Origin: Coxiellaceae bacterium UBA6002
Lineage (GTDB): Bacteria > Pseudomonadota > Gammaproteobacteria > UBA6002
Assembly (NCBI GenBank): GCA_002429595.1
Contig: DJAM01000060.1
Span: 4,667-68,666 of the forward strand
DNA: 64,000 nucleotides
Direction: 5' to 3'
Under the pieces are notes generated by a model that saw nothing but the letters and a program-made list of their open reading frames with translations, made no database searches and had not been told where the DNA came from. The translations under genes and the position numbers were made by a program. This document shows positions 52,480 through 62,022 of the stretch, piece after piece. Each line of letters begins with the position of its first letter. The stretch's first letter is position 1.

Positions 52480-55400
52480 ATGTTAAATAGATTAATAGAT
52501 TTTGCTGTCTATAACCGCTTAATAGTTGTGTTGATGTTACTAGGCGCCTTGGTAGGTGGCGCTATGATATTGCCGCGTCTTAATTTAGATGCATTTCCTG
52601 ACGTCACTAACGTCCAAGTTGTTATTAACACTCAAGCCCCTGGACTCGCTGCTGAGGAAGTCGAGCAGCTAATTAGTTATCCTGTAGAAGCAGTGATGTA
52701 TTCCTTACCTAATGTGGAAGAAGTACGTTCTATTTCTAAAGTGGGTTTGTCAGTAGTGACTGTCGTGTTCAAAGACAGCGTTGATATTTATTTTGCTCGC
52801 CAGCAAGTCTTTGAGCGTCTCCAAGCTGCTCGTGAAAAAATTCCACCGGGGATGGGTACCCCTGAAATGGGACCTAATACATCTGGTCTTGGTCAAGTCT
52901 TCCAGTACATTTTGCGCACTGATAACCCCCAAAAATATGACTTGATGGCCTTGCGAGGTTTAAATGACTGGGTAGTAAAACTTTTATTGGCTCCTGTTGA
53001 TGGAGTTACCAATGTATTATCGTTTGGCGGTCAAGTTCGCCAGTATCAAGTGCAAGTCGATCCAGCGCGATTACTTGCCTACCGTCTTACCATTGAAGAC
53101 ATTGTCAATTCCATCGAAGAAAACAACCACAATGCTGGAGGTTGGTATTTAGATCGCGGTTCAGAGCAATTGACCATTCGAGGTTTTGGATGGGTGCGTA
53201 GTGGCAATGGTGGCTTGCAAGACATTGCTAACATTCCGATTAAGGACAAGGATGGTGTAGTCGTTCGTGTCCGTAATGTTGCACAAGTTACCTATGGCAG
53301 TGAAATTCGCCAGGGTGCTGTTACCCTGACGAATCGCAATGCAAAAGGTCAACCCCAAGCATTGGGTGAAGTCGTCGCAGGAATTGTGTTAAAACGTATT
53401 GGAGCCAATACCAAAGCTACTATTGATGGGGTTGAAAAAAAAATCCCAATTATTCAGAAAGCATTACCACCAGGAGTGCGACTTGAAACTGTATATGACC
53501 AAGCCGATTTAATTCAACAAGCGGTCAACACCGTTGTTAAGGCACTGATCGAAGCTTTCATCCTAATTTTTGTCGTGTTATTTCTTTTTTTGATGAATTT
53601 GCGTGCAACTTTACTGGTGCTTATCTCAGTGCCTATTTCTGTTGGGCTTGCTCTTATGGCAATGGCCTATTGGGACATTTCAGCAAATCTCATGTCACTA
53701 GGAGGATTAGCAATAGCAATTGGGATGATGGTTGATGGTTCTGTCGTGATGATGGAGAATATCTTTAAGCATCTAAGTCAGCCTGGTTCCAACCATCCTT
53801 CAACAGAGCCAACAGGCGAAGCCAATGATTCCATTATAGAAGCTAATCATGCAATCCCTTTACGCATTCAAGAAGCTGCTCGAGAAGTAGGAAGACCCGT
53901 TTTTTTCGCCGTGCTTATCATTGTGGTGGTCTTTACACCTTTATTTAGTTTGCAAGGTGTTGAAGGAAAATTATTCCACCCAATGGCAATTAGTATTGTG
54001 TTAGCGATGTTAGCGTCTTTAATTGTTGCAATGATGGTTGTTCCAGCATTAGCAACTTTTTGCTATAAAGGTAGGGTCAAATATCGTAAAAGCCCGGTAT
54101 TGCATCCTATTAAAAAATATTACAAGCCACTACTTACTAAAACACTGGCTCACCCTAAACTGGTTATCATTACTGTGGTCAGTTTATTCCTGGCTTCACT
54201 CTTACTTTTACCTTTTTTGGGTGCAGAATTTGTTCCTGAGCTTGAAGAGGGAACTTTTAATATACGTGTAACGCTAGCGCCATCAGCAAATTTAGAAACA
54301 GCTCTTAAGGTAGCAAGTACACTTGAGCAAGAACTCATGACTTTTCCAGAAGTGACTTATGCGTCTAGTCGAATAGGGCGACCTGAATTAGGTGGTGATC
54401 CCGAGCCTGTTTCTAACATAGAAATTTATGTGGGCTTAAAGCCTGTAAAACAATGGGTATCTGCTAAGAATCGTCAGAGGTTACAGAGCCTCATGGAAAA
54501 GAAAATGTCAGCGTATCCTGGATTACTATTTGCTTTTTCCCAACCGATTGCCAGTCGAGTTGATGAGCTATTGTCTGGAGTGCGTGCACAATTGGCGGTG
54601 AAATTATTTGGTCCTGATTTAGCTATCCTCGCAGAAAAAGGACAAGAGATAGAGAGAGTAATAAAAAAAATAAAAGGGACACGAGATGTGGCTATGGAGC
54701 AGATTACAGGTGAAGGCCAACTTGTTATCAAGCCAGATAGAGAAGCCTTAATGCGATATGGGATCTCAGTTGCCCAAGTGATGTCTCTTATTTCCGATGC
54801 CATTGGAGGTAAAACAGCGGGCCAAGTGATCAATGGCAATGAACGGTATGATATTTATGTACGGTTAGCTAAGCCTTATCGTGATAGTATGGACGCGATT
54901 AATAACCTCATTCTACAATCACCAAACGGCGCTTGGGTTCGCTTGATTGATATAGCAAGCGTCAAAATAGAATCTGCCCCACCGCAAATTAGGCGAGATG
55001 ATGTCCAACGCCGTGTTGTGATTCAGGCCAATGTGTCAGGGCGTGACATGGGGAGTGTGGTATCGGAGATACAGCAACGTCTTGAGAAAGAAGTTAAATT
55101 ACCCTCTGGTTATTCAGTTACTTATGGTGGGCAATTTGAAAATCAGCAACGTGCTCAAGCAAGACTGATGATTGTGGTGCCAATTTCACTAGCACTTATT
55201 TTCTTGCTACTTTATTTCGCTTTTAATTCCGTGGGACAAGCGCTCCTAGTGATGATCAATGTACCGTTAGCCTTGATTGGGGGTATTATCGCCTTATTTA
55301 TCTCGGGCCAATATCTTTCTGTTCCCGGTTCGATCGGTTTTATTGCTCTTTTCGGGATTGCTGTTTTAAACGGTGTGGTATTAGTGAATGCCATTAACCA

Positions 55401-55659
55401 AAATAAACAAGATGGGATGCAAGTTGATAAAGCTGTATTTATGGGAGCACTATCACGGTTACGCCCTGTTTTAATGACAGCAGCTATTACGGCGTTGGGT
55501 TTAATACCGATGTTACTAGCGCGTGGAATCGGTGCTGAAATTCAACGGCCCTTAGCTACGGTTGTAGTAGGTGGATTGATTTCCTCAACAGCGCTTACTT
55601 TATTAGTGCTACCTGTACTCTATGCTTATTTTTTTAAAGATGTATCCAATAATAATTAA
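52480..55659 (+). CDS. helA: HME-RND heavy-metal efflux pump (HelA/CzcA type)
   Basis: 1059 residues, full length for the CzcA/CusA family. The first helix follows MLNRLIDFAVYNRLIVVLML. Periplasmic domains and twelve helices are present, including LAIAIGMMVDGSVVMMENIF near residue 411. That TM4 motif lacks the first of the two aspartates of CzcA (DFG becomes AIG), so metal specificity may be closer to monovalent-ion pumps. GGQFENQQRAQARL and PGSIGFIALFGIAVLNGVVL are also present. The C-terminal third is duplicated as a broken copy at 21402-22250. Confidence 0.93.
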   Translation: MLNRLIDFAVYNRLIVVLMLLGALVGGAMILPRLNLDAFPDVTNVQVVINTQAPGLAAEEVEQLISYPVEAVMYSLPNVEEVRSISKVGLSVVTVVFKDSVDIYFARQQVFERLQAAREKIPPGMGTPEMGPNTSGLGQVFQYILRTDNPQKYDLMALRGLNDWVVKLLLAPVDGVTNVLSFGGQVRQYQVQVDPARLLAYRLTIEDIVNSIEENNHNAGGWYLDRGSEQLTIRGFGWVRSGNGGLQDIANIPIKDKDGVVVRVRNVAQVTYGSEIRQGAVTLTNRNAKGQPQALGEVVAGIVLKRIGANTKATIDGVEKKIPIIQKALPPGVRLETVYDQADLIQQAVNTVVKALIEAFILIFVVLFLFLMNLRATLLVLISVPISVGLALMAMAYWDISANLMSLGGLAIAIGMMVDGSVVMMENIFKHLSQPGSNHPSTEPTGEANDSIIEANHAIPLRIQEAAREVGRPVFFAVLIIVVVFTPLFSLQGVEGKLFHPMAISIVLAMLASLIVAMMVVPALATFCYKGRVKYRKSPVLHPIKKYYKPLLTKTLAHPKLVIITVVSLFLASLLLLPFLGAEFVPELEEGTFNIRVTLAPSANLETALKVASTLEQELMTFPEVTYASSRIGRPELGGDPEPVSNIEIYVGLKPVKQWVSAKNRQRLQSLMEKKMSAYPGLLFAFSQPIASRVDELLSGVRAQLAVKLFGPDLAILAEKGQEIERVIKKIKGTRDVAMEQITGEGQLVIKPDREALMRYGISVAQVMSLISDAIGGKTAGQVINGNERYDIYVRLAKPYRDSMDAINNLILQSPNGAWVRLIDIASVKIESAPPQIRRDDVQRRVVIQANVSGRDMGSVVSEIQQRLEKEVKLPSGYSVTYGGQFENQQRAQARLMIVVPISLALIFLLLYFAFNSVGQALLVMINVPLALIGGIIALFISGQYLSVPGSIGFIALFGIAVLNGVVLVNAINQNKQDGMQVDKAVFMGALSRLRPVLMTAAITALGLIPMLLARGIGAEIQRPLATVVVGGLISSTALTLLVLPVLYAYFFKDVSNNN

Positions 55660-55823
55660 AATTTATGGATGTTACTTTTACTAAGCTGGATGAAAGAAAT
55701 TTTTGTTTCATCTGATACAAACCTTTGTACTTGTATATTCTGAAACAATAACAATGTCAATTCGGTTTCAATTAGATATAAACTGGCAGAGTTAATATTA
55801 TCTTTTTAACGATAAGATGAAAT

Positions 55824-56056
55824 ATGCATGAATCAAAAGAGCACGATAGTACTACCTTCAGTCAAGCGATGGAATTTAGCAAGAGCGGTAACCATAAAGC
55901 CGCGATTCCCTTGTTTAAGCGTGTTATCACTGAACGCCCAAAGTCTGGGTTTGTTTGTCTTTGCTTAGCCCGTTCTTATCAAGCAACAGCCAGCATAGCT
56001 TGGCAATTGAAAGTTATAATAGAATGATTGAAAAGAAGCTACAGCTCCATTATTAG
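55824..56056 (+). pseudogene. Short TPR-protein gene with frameshift
   Basis: ATG 55824 encodes FSQAMEFSKSGNHKAAIPLF, a TPR helix pair, and then LARSYQATA. The continuing TPR sequence QHSLAIESYNRMIEKKLQLHY is in another frame, from about 55988 to the stop at 56056. A one-base deletion near 55987 would explain it. The in-frame protein from ATG 55824 stops at 56027 with a scrambled C-terminus. It lies between helA and cadA. Whether it ever worked with them is unknown. Confidence 0.6.
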
Positions 56057-56223
56057 TTGATGCTCGTTCAAAATAAACATTACCGTAACCTTTGATAATT
56101 TTAGCATTCACATTCAAAAAGTGATTTGAATAAGCAAAAAAAATATAGTTTTCAGCAGGTTAGCATGAAATAATCTCTCAATTAGGGACCTAAATTAGTG
56201 AGATGTCACCAAAGAGAACCAAA

Positions 56224-58356
56224 ATGCCAACTACGACTTTTGTTATACCTAAGATGGACTGCCCTACAGAAGAAAAACTGATTCAAAACCAGTTACACTC
56301 AGTTGCAGGCATTCAAGAGTTAAAATTCAATCTTATCCAACAAGAATTGACCATAACCTACCAAGAGTTGGATGTTCCAACTATCCAAAAAATGCTTGCT
56401 GATCTAGGGATGGAATCGCAAATAAAAAGTTCCTCCTACACCAGTGGGAATCTAAGTCTGCTTCAAACAAACGTAAGCTATTGGGATTGGATAGTACTTG
56501 GAATTTCAGGATTGTTGGCTGTTGTCGCTGAAATTTTCGCTTATGCCACAAATACTGAAAATTCTCCTTTAATTATTATACTTGCCTTAGCGTCGATGTT
56601 GGTGGGAGGCCGCCAAGTTTTTATTAAAGGACTGCGCGCAGTTCGTTATTTCACGCTTAATATGAATTTTTTGATGACGATAGCTATAGTGGGCGCCGTG
56701 ACGATTGGGGAGTGGCCAGAAGCTGCAATGGTAACTTTTCTTTTTGCTCTTGCTGAAATGATAGAAGGTTATTCACTTGATAAGGCAAGACACGCTATTC
56801 GTGAATTAATGGAGATTACCCCTGATGTTGCTACGGTAAGAACTGTTGATGGTAAATGGGAGATAAAGCCTGCTAATAAAATTCAATTAAATGACATTAT
56901 CTGGGTTAAGCCTGGCGAGCGAATACCATTAGATGGCATAGTTATCAAAGGACAATCTAGTGTTAATCAGGCTCCCATTACTGGGGAGTCATTTCCAATA
57001 GAAAAAAGCAAAGGTGATACTGTATTTGCAGGCTCCATTAACGAACGCGGATCGTTTGAGTTCAAAGTTACAGTGCCTATAAATGAAACGTTAATTGCAA
57101 AAATTATTCGAGCCGTTCAGCAAGCACAGGCGGAACGAGCACCTACACAGCGATTCGTGGATCAATTTGCTAAGTACTACACACCCTGTATGGTGCTACT
57201 AGCTGTCTTAATTGCAACCATGCCTACACTATTATTAGGTGCATCTTTTTACCCTTGGTTTTATAAAGCATTAGTACTTTTAGTTATTGCCTGTCCTTGT
57301 GCACTTGTTATCTCAACACCTGTAACCATTGTCAGCGGTTTAGCTGCGGCTGCTAAGCAGGGCATTTTGATTAAGGGTGGTACTTATTTGGAAAAAGGTT
57401 ATCGACTTAAAGCAATTGCATTTGATAAAACGGGTACTTTGACACATGGCCGACCAGAAGTTACCGACATAATTTCCACTTCAGAGTTATCGGAGATTGA
57501 TGTACTGAATTTGGCAGCCAGTCTCGAGTCACATTCAGAACACCCTGTAGCTGAAGCAATGTTACAACGATGGAAAAAGCTAAACCTTCCAAAAGATTTA
57601 TTGACTGTAAATAATTTTGAAGCCATCCCTGGACGCGGAATAGTAGGAAACATTGAAGGGCATAATTATTTTTTAGGCAATCACCGTTTTGCAGAAGAAA
57701 AGGGAGTTTGTAACACACAGATAGAATCGATATTAAAGGGATTAGAGCGACAAGGTAAAACGACGATTGTCTTAGGGAATCAAGAAAAAACGTTGGCTAT
57801 ATTAGCCGTTACTGATACGTTGCGGGAAAGTAGTAGTCAGGCTATTAAATCACTGCATAAGCTTGGCATAACAACAGCAATGATTACAGGCGATAATGCC
57901 ACCACCGCCCAAGCAATTGCAAAATCTCTAGAGATAGATGATGTACAAGCTAATTTGCTTCCACAAGAAAAATTATCTGCTATGGATAGCCTTCTAAAAA
58001 AATACGGCTCAGTAGGGATGGTCGGTGATGGTATTAACGACGCTCCAGCACTTGCTAAAGCCTCTATTGGTTTTGCAATGGGAAATGCGGGAACAGATGT
58101 TGCTTTAGAAACAGCAGATGTCGCATTGATGGAAGATAATCTAAGCAAGCTGCTCCTATTTATAGTACTTAGTCGTCGCACTTGGTATAAGCTCATTGAA
58201 AATATTAGTTTGTCGATAGGAATTAAAGTTATATTTTTTATTTTAGCTCTGCTAGGGGTCGCTACCCTTTGGACAGCAGTATTTGCCGATATGGGTGCGA
58301 GTCTAATCGTAGTGTTGAATGGCTTATCTCTATTAAAGTATGGAAAGAAGCGGTAG
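56224..58356 (+). CDS. cadA: P1B-type Zn/Cd/Pb-translocating ATPase, second copy
   Basis: 710 residues, closely similar along its length to the ATPase at 22473-24599. The metal site is IPKMDCPTEEK near the N-terminus, CPC (VIACPCALVISTPVTIV) near residue 356, DKTGTLTHGRP near 401, GDGINDAPALAKAS, and VFADMGASLIVVLNGLSLL at the end. Start 56224 matches the paralogue's N-terminus; ATG 56203 is upstream. It follows helCBA, so the pumps form one Zn/Cd/Co-type defence unit. The stop is overlapped by the next gene's GTG. Confidence 0.93.
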   Translation: MPTTTFVIPKMDCPTEEKLIQNQLHSVAGIQELKFNLIQQELTITYQELDVPTIQKMLADLGMESQIKSSSYTSGNLSLLQTNVSYWDWIVLGISGLLAVVAEIFAYATNTENSPLIIILALASMLVGGRQVFIKGLRAVRYFTLNMNFLMTIAIVGAVTIGEWPEAAMVTFLFALAEMIEGYSLDKARHAIRELMEITPDVATVRTVDGKWEIKPANKIQLNDIIWVKPGERIPLDGIVIKGQSSVNQAPITGESFPIEKSKGDTVFAGSINERGSFEFKVTVPINETLIAKIIRAVQQAQAERAPTQRFVDQFAKYYTPCMVLLAVLIATMPTLLLGASFYPWFYKALVLLVIACPCALVISTPVTIVSGLAAAAKQGILIKGGTYLEKGYRLKAIAFDKTGTLTHGRPEVTDIISTSELSEIDVLNLAASLESHSEHPVAEAMLQRWKKLNLPKDLLTVNNFEAIPGRGIVGNIEGHNYFLGNHRFAEEKGVCNTQIESILKGLERQGKTTIVLGNQEKTLAILAVTDTLRESSSQAIKSLHKLGITTAMITGDNATTAQAIAKSLEIDDVQANLLPQEKLSAMDSLLKKYGSVGMVGDGINDAPALAKASIGFAMGNAGTDVALETADVALMEDNLSKLLLFIVLSRRTWYKLIENISLSIGIKVIFFILALLGVATLWTAVFADMGASLIVVLNGLSLLKYGKKR

Positions 58357-59318
58357 TGAACATGCAAAAAATTAGGGGAGTACTGGAGAACTGGCAAATC
58401 GCTATTTACTTTGGCACGGTTGTTGTGGCAACAATAATTGCTTTGCTCGTGCTGAACACAACGGCTCTTGAGGCCGGTGTCAATCCCGCATTAGCTCTGA
58501 TGCTGTTTGTGACTTTCCTCCAAGTACCACTTGCTGATCTCAAGCAAGCATTTGTACGCGTTCGCTTCCTTGCAGCTCTACTTATTGTGAATTTCATTGT
58601 GGTTCCACTTTTCGTGACTCTACTGATGCAGTTCCTTTCCGCTGACCCTATGGTACGATTCGGCGTGTTGCTGGTTTTACTTACACCCTGTATCGACTAC
58701 GTTGTGACCTTCGCGCATCTTGGTCGAGCTGACGCTCGTTTATTGTTGGCGGCTACACCCGTTCTGCTACTCGTTCAAATGTTTCTGCTGCCTGTTTATC
58801 TTGGGCTGTTCCTTGGCGAAAATGCTGCCCACTTGGTCCAGCTAAATCCTTTCATTCATGCATTCGTGTGGCTGATTGCCATTCCGCTCCTGCTCGCCGC
58901 CTTAGTGCAGCTATGGGCGGCAAGGAGTCGAATAGGCAAGCGGGTTTTAGCAGTCCTCGGATTGCTTCCGGTACTAGCGACGGCTTTTGTGCTATTCGTA
59001 GTCATTGCGTCTGTAGTGCCACAGCTTGGCCTGGCGATAGACGCAACTTTGCTAGTGATTCCAATCTACATCATCTTTGCTATAGTCACACCATTGTTGG
59101 GAAAGTTTGTTGCTTGGATGTTCAGACTTGATGCTCCCGCCGGTCGGACGATCGCTTTCAGCACTAGCACACGCAATTCACTTGTGATCCTGCCACTAGC
59201 CTTTGCGGTACCGGGTGCTGTTCCTGTACTCCCGGCGATTATCGTCACTCAGACACTGGTGGAACTGATAAGCGAATTGGTATATGTGCGTTTAATTCCA
59301 AAACTCATTAAGTCGTGA
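58356..59318 (+). CDS. ACR3-like arsenite/BASS-family carrier
   Basis: 320 residues, about ten helices. VLLVLLTPCIDYVVTFAHLG holds the conserved cysteine of ACR3-like transporters (near residue 112), and ALMLFVTFLQVPLADLKQAF and the terminal ELISELVYVRLIP match the arsenic-resistance group of the BASS superfamily. GTG 58356 has AAGAAG at good spacing and overlaps the cadA stop; ATG 58362 is an alternative. Base composition is visibly richer in G+C than its AT-rich neighbours, suggesting acquisition from another source. No arsR or arsC lies nearby. Confidence 0.82.
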   Translation: MNMQKIRGVLENWQIAIYFGTVVVATIIALLVLNTTALEAGVNPALALMLFVTFLQVPLADLKQAFVRVRFLAALLIVNFIVVPLFVTLLMQFLSADPMVRFGVLLVLLTPCIDYVVTFAHLGRADARLLLAATPVLLLVQMFLLPVYLGLFLGENAAHLVQLNPFIHAFVWLIAIPLLLAALVQLWAARSRIGKRVLAVLGLLPVLATAFVLFVVIASVVPQLGLAIDATLLVIPIYIIFAIVTPLLGKFVAWMFRLDAPAGRTIAFSTSTRNSLVILPLAFAVPGAVPVLPAIIVTQTLVELISELVYVRLIPKLIKS

Positions 59319-59386
59319 ATATATGATTGACTCAGACAAAAGATTTACAGGTTGCGCTATCAAAAACAAAGAGTAATTAATAAAAA

Positions 59387-60457
59387 ATGACACAAAAAAA
59401 GTTTCATAATATTGGCTATTTTTATGCCCTTACCTCTGCAGTGTTGTTTGGTGCCAGCACCCCTGCAGCCAAGTATTTACTTGGTGCAATAGATCCTTGG
59501 TTGCTAGCAGGATTGTTATATGCGGGTTCGGGATTTGGACTTTGGTTTATTTTAATCTTTAGAAAAATGTTACTAAAAGAACCGTCTAAGGAAGCAAGAC
59601 TCGATTATCAAGACTGGAAGTGGTTAGTCGGTTCTATTCTGTTTGGTGGTGTTTTAGCGCCAGTACTTTTAATGTATGGCTTGAGAAGCATTAATGCTTC
59701 TACAGGATCATTACTGCTAAACCTTGAAAGCGTATTTACTGCGATTATCGCTTGGAACATTGTTAAGGAACATACAAATAAACGATTAGTATTGGGTATG
59801 TTGTTAATTGTAGCTGGCGGGATTGTACTTACCTTAAGTAGTCGTCTTAATTTAACTAATCTACTTGGCGTGTTATTAATTGTAGGTGCATGTTTAGGCT
59901 GGGGAGTTGATAATAATTTAACTCGCCATATTTCTAGAGCGGATCCATTGCAAATTGTTGCTGTGAAAGGGATAGCAGCTGGGTGTGTGAATCTTTTACT
60001 TGCAATGTTTTTTGGTGTCACTCTGTCTCATCATTTAATTGTATATGTTGGAGGTGCAATAGTAGGATTTACGGGTTATGGGCTGAGTATAGTTTGTTTC
60101 ATTCTAGGCCTGCGTCATATTGGTACGGGTCGGACCAGTGCTTCATTTTCTCTTGCTCCCTTTATAGGTGCTGCTCTATCTATTTTATTTCTTGGCGAAT
60201 CTTTATCTATCCAATTAATAATTGCCGGTATTTTAATGGGGTGGGGGATATGGCTACATTTAACAGAACAACATGAACATGAACACCTACATGAATCGCT
60301 CATACATGAGCATAAACATTACCATGATGAGCATCATCAGCATACACATTTACCAACTGATCCGAAGGGTGAACCTCATAGTCATGTGCATGAACACAGG
60401 CCTTTAATTCATAGTCATCCACATTACCCAGATATTCACCATCGTCATGATCATTAA
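59387..60457 (+). CDS. EamA/DMT permease with His-rich C-terminal tail
   Basis: 356 residues. Ten membrane helices in two EamA repeats (FYALTSAVLFGASTPAAKYL; GTGRTSASFSLAPFIGAALS) are followed by a tail (about 294-356) with more than twenty histidines in HEHEHLHES, HEHKHYHDEHHQHTH and HSHPHYPDIHHRHDH stretches. Such tails bind Zn, Ni or Co in metal carriers, so a metal-linked export role is likely. It follows the ACR3-like gene by 68 bases. DMT proteins of this form accompany metal islands. Substrate unproven. Confidence 0.88.
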   Translation: MTQKKFHNIGYFYALTSAVLFGASTPAAKYLLGAIDPWLLAGLLYAGSGFGLWFILIFRKMLLKEPSKEARLDYQDWKWLVGSILFGGVLAPVLLMYGLRSINASTGSLLLNLESVFTAIIAWNIVKEHTNKRLVLGMLLIVAGGIVLTLSSRLNLTNLLGVLLIVGACLGWGVDNNLTRHISRADPLQIVAVKGIAAGCVNLLLAMFFGVTLSHHLIVYVGGAIVGFTGYGLSIVCFILGLRHIGTGRTSASFSLAPFIGAALSILFLGESLSIQLIIAGILMGWGIWLHLTEQHEHEHLHESLIHEHKHYHDEHHQHTHLPTDPKGEPHSHVHEHRPLIHSHPHYPDIHHRHDH

Positions 60458-60501
60458 TAATAGTTAAATGCGTCTTAAATTTAATAGATAGGAGAATGTA
60501 A

Positions 60502-61296
60502 ATGATTTCTTTTAGATTAATGAAAATACTGATTGTCACTAGCACTATACTTTTTGTATCAATATTAATGTTTCCTGCATATGGCATCAATTCGAATCTG
60601 CATGAATACTTCTATCAAAATTCTAGATCGATTCAAGATATTGGCAGTGAAAAGATTAACCAAATTTTACAATACGGTGCATGGCAAACAACGGGTCAAG
60701 CTATCACATCAGCTGAAACGAATAATGATGTCAACCCCACACCATTATATAATCAAACTTTACGTGGTGATAATGCAGCAGGTGTGAACGCTTTTGCAGA
60801 CCTTCATTTTGATAAGAATGTTAAAAGGATATTAGATGTTGGTGGTGGTAAATATGATGTTTGTCGTAACTACATGAGAACTAAAAATATTGATCTACTC
60901 GTATGGGATCCGTATAACCGCTCAAAAGAACATAACGATAGCGTTAAGCTAGCAGTTACAAAGCATAAAGTCGACGCGGCAACATCCATGGCTGTTTTAA
61001 ATGTTATTCCTGATGTTGAGGCGCGTTTAGAACATATCGTCACGTTAAAGCAAGCATTAAAAATTAATGGTTACGCTTATTTTAAAATATGGCCAGGAGA
61101 GGGTAATTTAAAAGGTACAAATAAAGCCATCGTAAATGCTTATGGATATCCTGGGTATCAAGCAAATGCCTATGCAGTTAAATTTCTACCTGAAGTGCAA
61201 TTAGTATTCGGTGTAAAAAATGTTAGGATTGATCCCAAGGTTCCAAATTTGATTATCGCAAAAAATGTAGATGTTAAACCGCAATTGGAAGACTGA
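60502..61296 (+). CDS. Exported SAM-methyltransferase-like protein
   Basis: 264 residues. A signal peptide (about residues 1-28: LMKILIVTSTILFVSILMF then PAYGINS) is followed by a Rossmann methyltransferase core: KRILDVGGGKYDVCRNYMRT (motif I near residue 110), DLLVWDPYNR, AATSMAVLNVIPDVEARLEH and YAYFKIWPGEGN. The signal peptide is unusual for a SAM enzyme because the periplasm lacks SAM. It could be a secreted effector or have a changed function. AGGAG lies 7 bases before the ATG. Convergent with a truncated ATPase, with no gap. Confidence 0.7.
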   Translation: MISFRLMKILIVTSTILFVSILMFPAYGINSNLHEYFYQNSRSIQDIGSEKINQILQYGAWQTTGQAITSAETNNDVNPTPLYNQTLRGDNAAGVNAFADLHFDKNVKRILDVGGGKYDVCRNYMRTKNIDLLVWDPYNRSKEHNDSVKLAVTKHKVDAATSMAVLNVIPDVEARLEHIVTLKQALKINGYAYFKIWPGEGNLKGTNKAIVNAYGYPGYQANAYAVKFLPEVQLVFGVKNVRIDPKVPNLIIAKNVDVKPQLED

Positions 61297-61962
61297 TTAC
61301 TTTATCTTTATAAATCTAGCATTAATAGCAACTACTACTGTACTGACAGACATCAATATGGCGCCTAAAGCGGGAGATAATAAAATTCCATATCGAAAAA
61401 GAATTCCCGCCGCTAATGGAATGGTAATAATATTGTAGCCAGTTGCCCACAATAAATTTTGAATCATTTTTCTAGTGGTAGCTTTTGCCAAAGAAATAAC
61501 TGCGACCACATCCATCGGATTACTTTTAACTAAAATAATATCTGCTGATTCTATGGCAACATCAGTACCACCACCGATAGCGATTCCTACATCTGCTTGG
61601 GTAAGTGCTGGCGCATCATTAACTCCATCTCCAGTCATGGCAACAATATAGCCTCTATTTTGAACTTCTTTTATTTTAGAGACTTTTTCCTGAGGTAGAA
61701 CTTCTGCAAAATATTCATCTAATCCGATTTCGCTTGCAACTTGCATTGCAACAAACTTGTTGTCACCCGTTAACATCATGCATCGTATTCCCATGGACTT
61801 TAATTGATCAATTGCTGGTTTCGACTCTGGTCGAATAATATCAGCTAATGCAATGGCACCTTTGACCTGATTGTCGATGAGCACGTAAACAATTGTTTTA
61901 CCTTGCGAGTTAAGTTGTTTAATTTGTTCATTTTCTAGCTGCATGTTTGCAGCTCTTAAACG
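61297..61962 (-). pseudogene. CopB-type ATPase, C-terminal fragment
   Basis: About 215 residues from the middle of the P domain ([47 protein letters not shown]) to the last helices (ILMSVSTVVVAINARF, the P1B-3 MSxST tail). The CPC and DKTG motifs and all earlier helices are missing, so it cannot function. An in-frame stop precedes ATG 61944 at 61966-61968. It begins near a junction in 61962-62022. A similar but distinct ATPase tail lies at 39337-40278. Confidence 0.85.
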
Positions 61963-62022
61963 GGTTCAGCGCAAGAACCCCCAAAACTGCTTAATTTGAG
62001 CTAAGCCGATTTTTTGTCATCG

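Noticed and set aside
59983..60276. Cys/Trp-rich frame inside the His-tailed DMT gene
   Set aside because: It is an out-of-frame reading of membrane helices; no ribosome site and no homology to metallothioneins.
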